This document shows, in pieces, positions 60,936 to 64,000 of a stretch of 64,000 nucleotides of DNA; position 1 is the first letter of the stretch; every line of letters begins with the position of its first letter. The stretch comes from Leptodontidium sp. MPI-SDFR-AT-0119 (Eukaryota; Ascomycota; Leotiomycetes; Helotiales; Leptodontidiaceae). The translations under genes and the position numbers were made by a program. The notes under the pieces were generated by a model. That model made no database searches. It was not told the origin of the DNA and worked only from the letters and a program-made list of their open reading frames with translations. The DNA lies in the NCBI GenBank assembly GCA_020726505.1, contig JAHLEZ010000005.1, positions 1,736,001 through 1,800,000 on the forward strand, written 5' to 3'.

Positions 60936-61347
60936 TAGAAAATCGTAGAAAATATATCTCGGTCATCATGACAAATTTGCGTTGATTGTGCTGCTCTGCT
61001 GTGAATAATTTGCCTCCGGTGACTGGAATTCAGTCTTGCATGCTCTTGCCGCATCCGCATCAACGTAAATAAGCGAGCCAGCTCGACATCTCCATTTCAG
61101 CAGTGCGGCAACCAAGGCTCTTCCTCCTCCTCACAACAACCTCTCTGTGATACCCCGCCGCGCCGCGAATCAATCCTCAGTCGCAACCTTGCTACCTTAC
61201 CCCACGTACCCTCTCCCCGGCTACGCGATATTTTCGTTGCACACGACCGTCCAGCCTCGTCTGGGAACCTCACCGCGTTCCGTCATTTGAGCTCAAGCTC
61301 CCCGCCATCAACGCAACTCCCCACCACGACAACACCCACCACCCATC
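60936..61347 (+). promoter_or_regulatory. Upstream region of the PP2A gene
   Basis: 412 bp containing the exo84 3' end and the PP2A promoter and leader. The last 150 bases are C-rich (for example CCACCACGACAACACCCACC), a common fungal leader composition. Confidence 0.5.
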
Positions 61348-62662
<1,315 letters not shown>

Positions 62663-64000
62663 ATCACGGTCGACTGGCCCCCACCTCGTCTTTACGAACA
62701 TGCTACAAAGCAAGCAGTGTTCTGTTTGTGTACGTACAAAACATCATGAGAAGTTCAGAGAATCAGCAAGGGGATGCAAATCCGGGTGGGTGTTGAGCGC
62801 GACACATTTGTACCGTAGACTTGCATTAGACTCTGATATGAATGCAAAGACGATTGATATGACAACGATGGCTTTTTGGGAAGGGAGTTTTGCGTTGGCT
62901 CATCTTGCGAATGTTGTGTGATATCATAGGCAAACCTGGAAGGCTTTCCCATGTGGCCGCTTATTTTTACTTCAAAGCCTTGGCCCATTTTATCTCCGTT
63001 TGCCGTCAGCGGGAGACGAGATGAGACAAGTCTACTCGAGTAGTCAGGATCAGAACCCAAACATGCTACCCGGATTTGAATGCTGATCTAATATCAGATT
63101 AGCCCTTTCCCTCCTTGTTTTCACTTGCTCGCTCTATCGCACTCGTATTTCGGAAGAAGCTTCAAGCACACAGATCACAAATTAAAGCATTTACCCATTG
63201 CAGTTGCAAATCCAAATCCAGGATGTCGATGTCGCTGTCGCACTCGTATTTCGCACAGCAGTGTGTAGTGCAGCTTCTTCATGTCTGGCTTCTCCAAAAA
63301 TCACTTCTTGGTAATTAGCCGTTGCAGCCTCCATCCAGCCAAAGATCCAAGAGCGAGCTCGAGGGTCGCACACCTGCCTTATCTACCTTACCTTGAAGGA
63401 ATGCCCTGCAGCTTTCATGTGCGTCAGTACTTTTCTCAGGTTGGACGAGTTTGGTCCAAATGTCTCGACGCCGGACTCTGTGTGGGATGTCCGGTGGATG
63501 AGAAAAGCGGCGTTGTAGGATTTGCGTGTTATTTTGAGTTGTTGCTTTGGGTGTTATGGACCTCAACCTACTTTTTAGAAATTATTGAAATTTAAGAGCA
63601 AGATGGAGTTGCTCGATAGGTATCCATCTGTCTTATTTTTATCAAGTTCCTATTTTCCTTCGACTTTCAGAATGATGCTGGAATAAGCATACTCCTTCAC
63701 TAACTCCTTCCTAGTGCCGCCTCAACCAAACCCGGCAAATCGACACTTCAAACGTCCGACCCTTGGCATCATTACCCCCTTCTAATTGGCTCGAAAATGA
63801 ACGACTTAAGCCACATCGGTCTCGCGTCTTCCAAACGCCGATTTCTTCGATCTTTACCCAGCGGAAAGGGTGTGCTGTTGGTTGACCACAGTCTTGAGGT
63901 GCATAAGATCCTCGGGGCTTGTTCTTGCGTCGAAGGACCAATTTACGAGTGGCAGATTGGGCAGGGTTGATCATGGCGTGGTGTGGTGGGCTGAAGGATA
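62663..64000. other. Terminal interval; no recognised gene
   Basis: Begins with the PP2A 3' region. Short ORFs follow, none with a known domain. A 57-residue plus-strand ORF at 63797-63970 and an 87-codon minus-strand ORF at 63711-63974 cover the same bases; one could be an exon of a gene that continues past the window. Confidence 0.4.

Overview
The window is nuclear DNA of a filamentous ascomycete (Pezizomycotina). Genes carry short GT-AG introns, mostly 44-60 nt, with CTGAC/CTAAC-type branch sites. There is a transposon with C-to-T (RIP-like) stop codons, fungal NLR and HET-domain genes, and a filamentous-fungal gene set (chitin synthase, MSB2 mucin, dynein heavy chain). A Leotiomycetes-like species would fit, but that is a guess.

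Layout. 0.2-2.8 kb: a decayed pogo/Fot1-type transposase. 3.8-11.2 kb: two cell-surface genes on the minus strand, a division 1 chitin synthase and the signalling mucin msb2. 11.2-21.1 kb: a gene-poor stretch with simple repeats, a degraded coding remnant on the minus strand, a 22-base C run and a G-quadruplex-like block. 21.1 kb: a tRNA-Ala(AGC) gene whose T-loop is split by 63 nt that look like a spliceosomal intron; this is the most unusual feature here. 21.8-25.5 kb: an NLR-type gene (alpha/beta hydrolase, NACHT, seven near-identical ankyrin repeats) with a one-base frameshift in its first domain. 27.5-31.2 kb: divergent emc4 and beta-adaptin. 32.1-37.6 kb: a divergent pair of secreted redox enzymes, a GMC oxidoreductase and an unspecific-peroxygenase-like heme-thiolate protein. 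38.4-42.8 kb: a broken HET-domain gene and a broken cytochrome P450. 43.7-62.7 kb: a dense core block with cytoplasmic dynein heavy chain, tom20, exo84 and the PP2A catalytic subunit. 62.7-64 kb: no recognised gene.

How it fits together. The two ends hold conserved housekeeping genes for hyphal growth: wall synthesis, wall and surface signalling, vesicle coats and tethering, microtubule transport, and mitochondrial and ER protein insertion. The middle (about 11-43 kb) is accessory: transposon debris, non-self-recognition genes with lesions, a P450 pseudogene and a possible peroxide-linked enzyme pair. Splice sites were read by eye; each intact multi-exon model closes in frame end to end.
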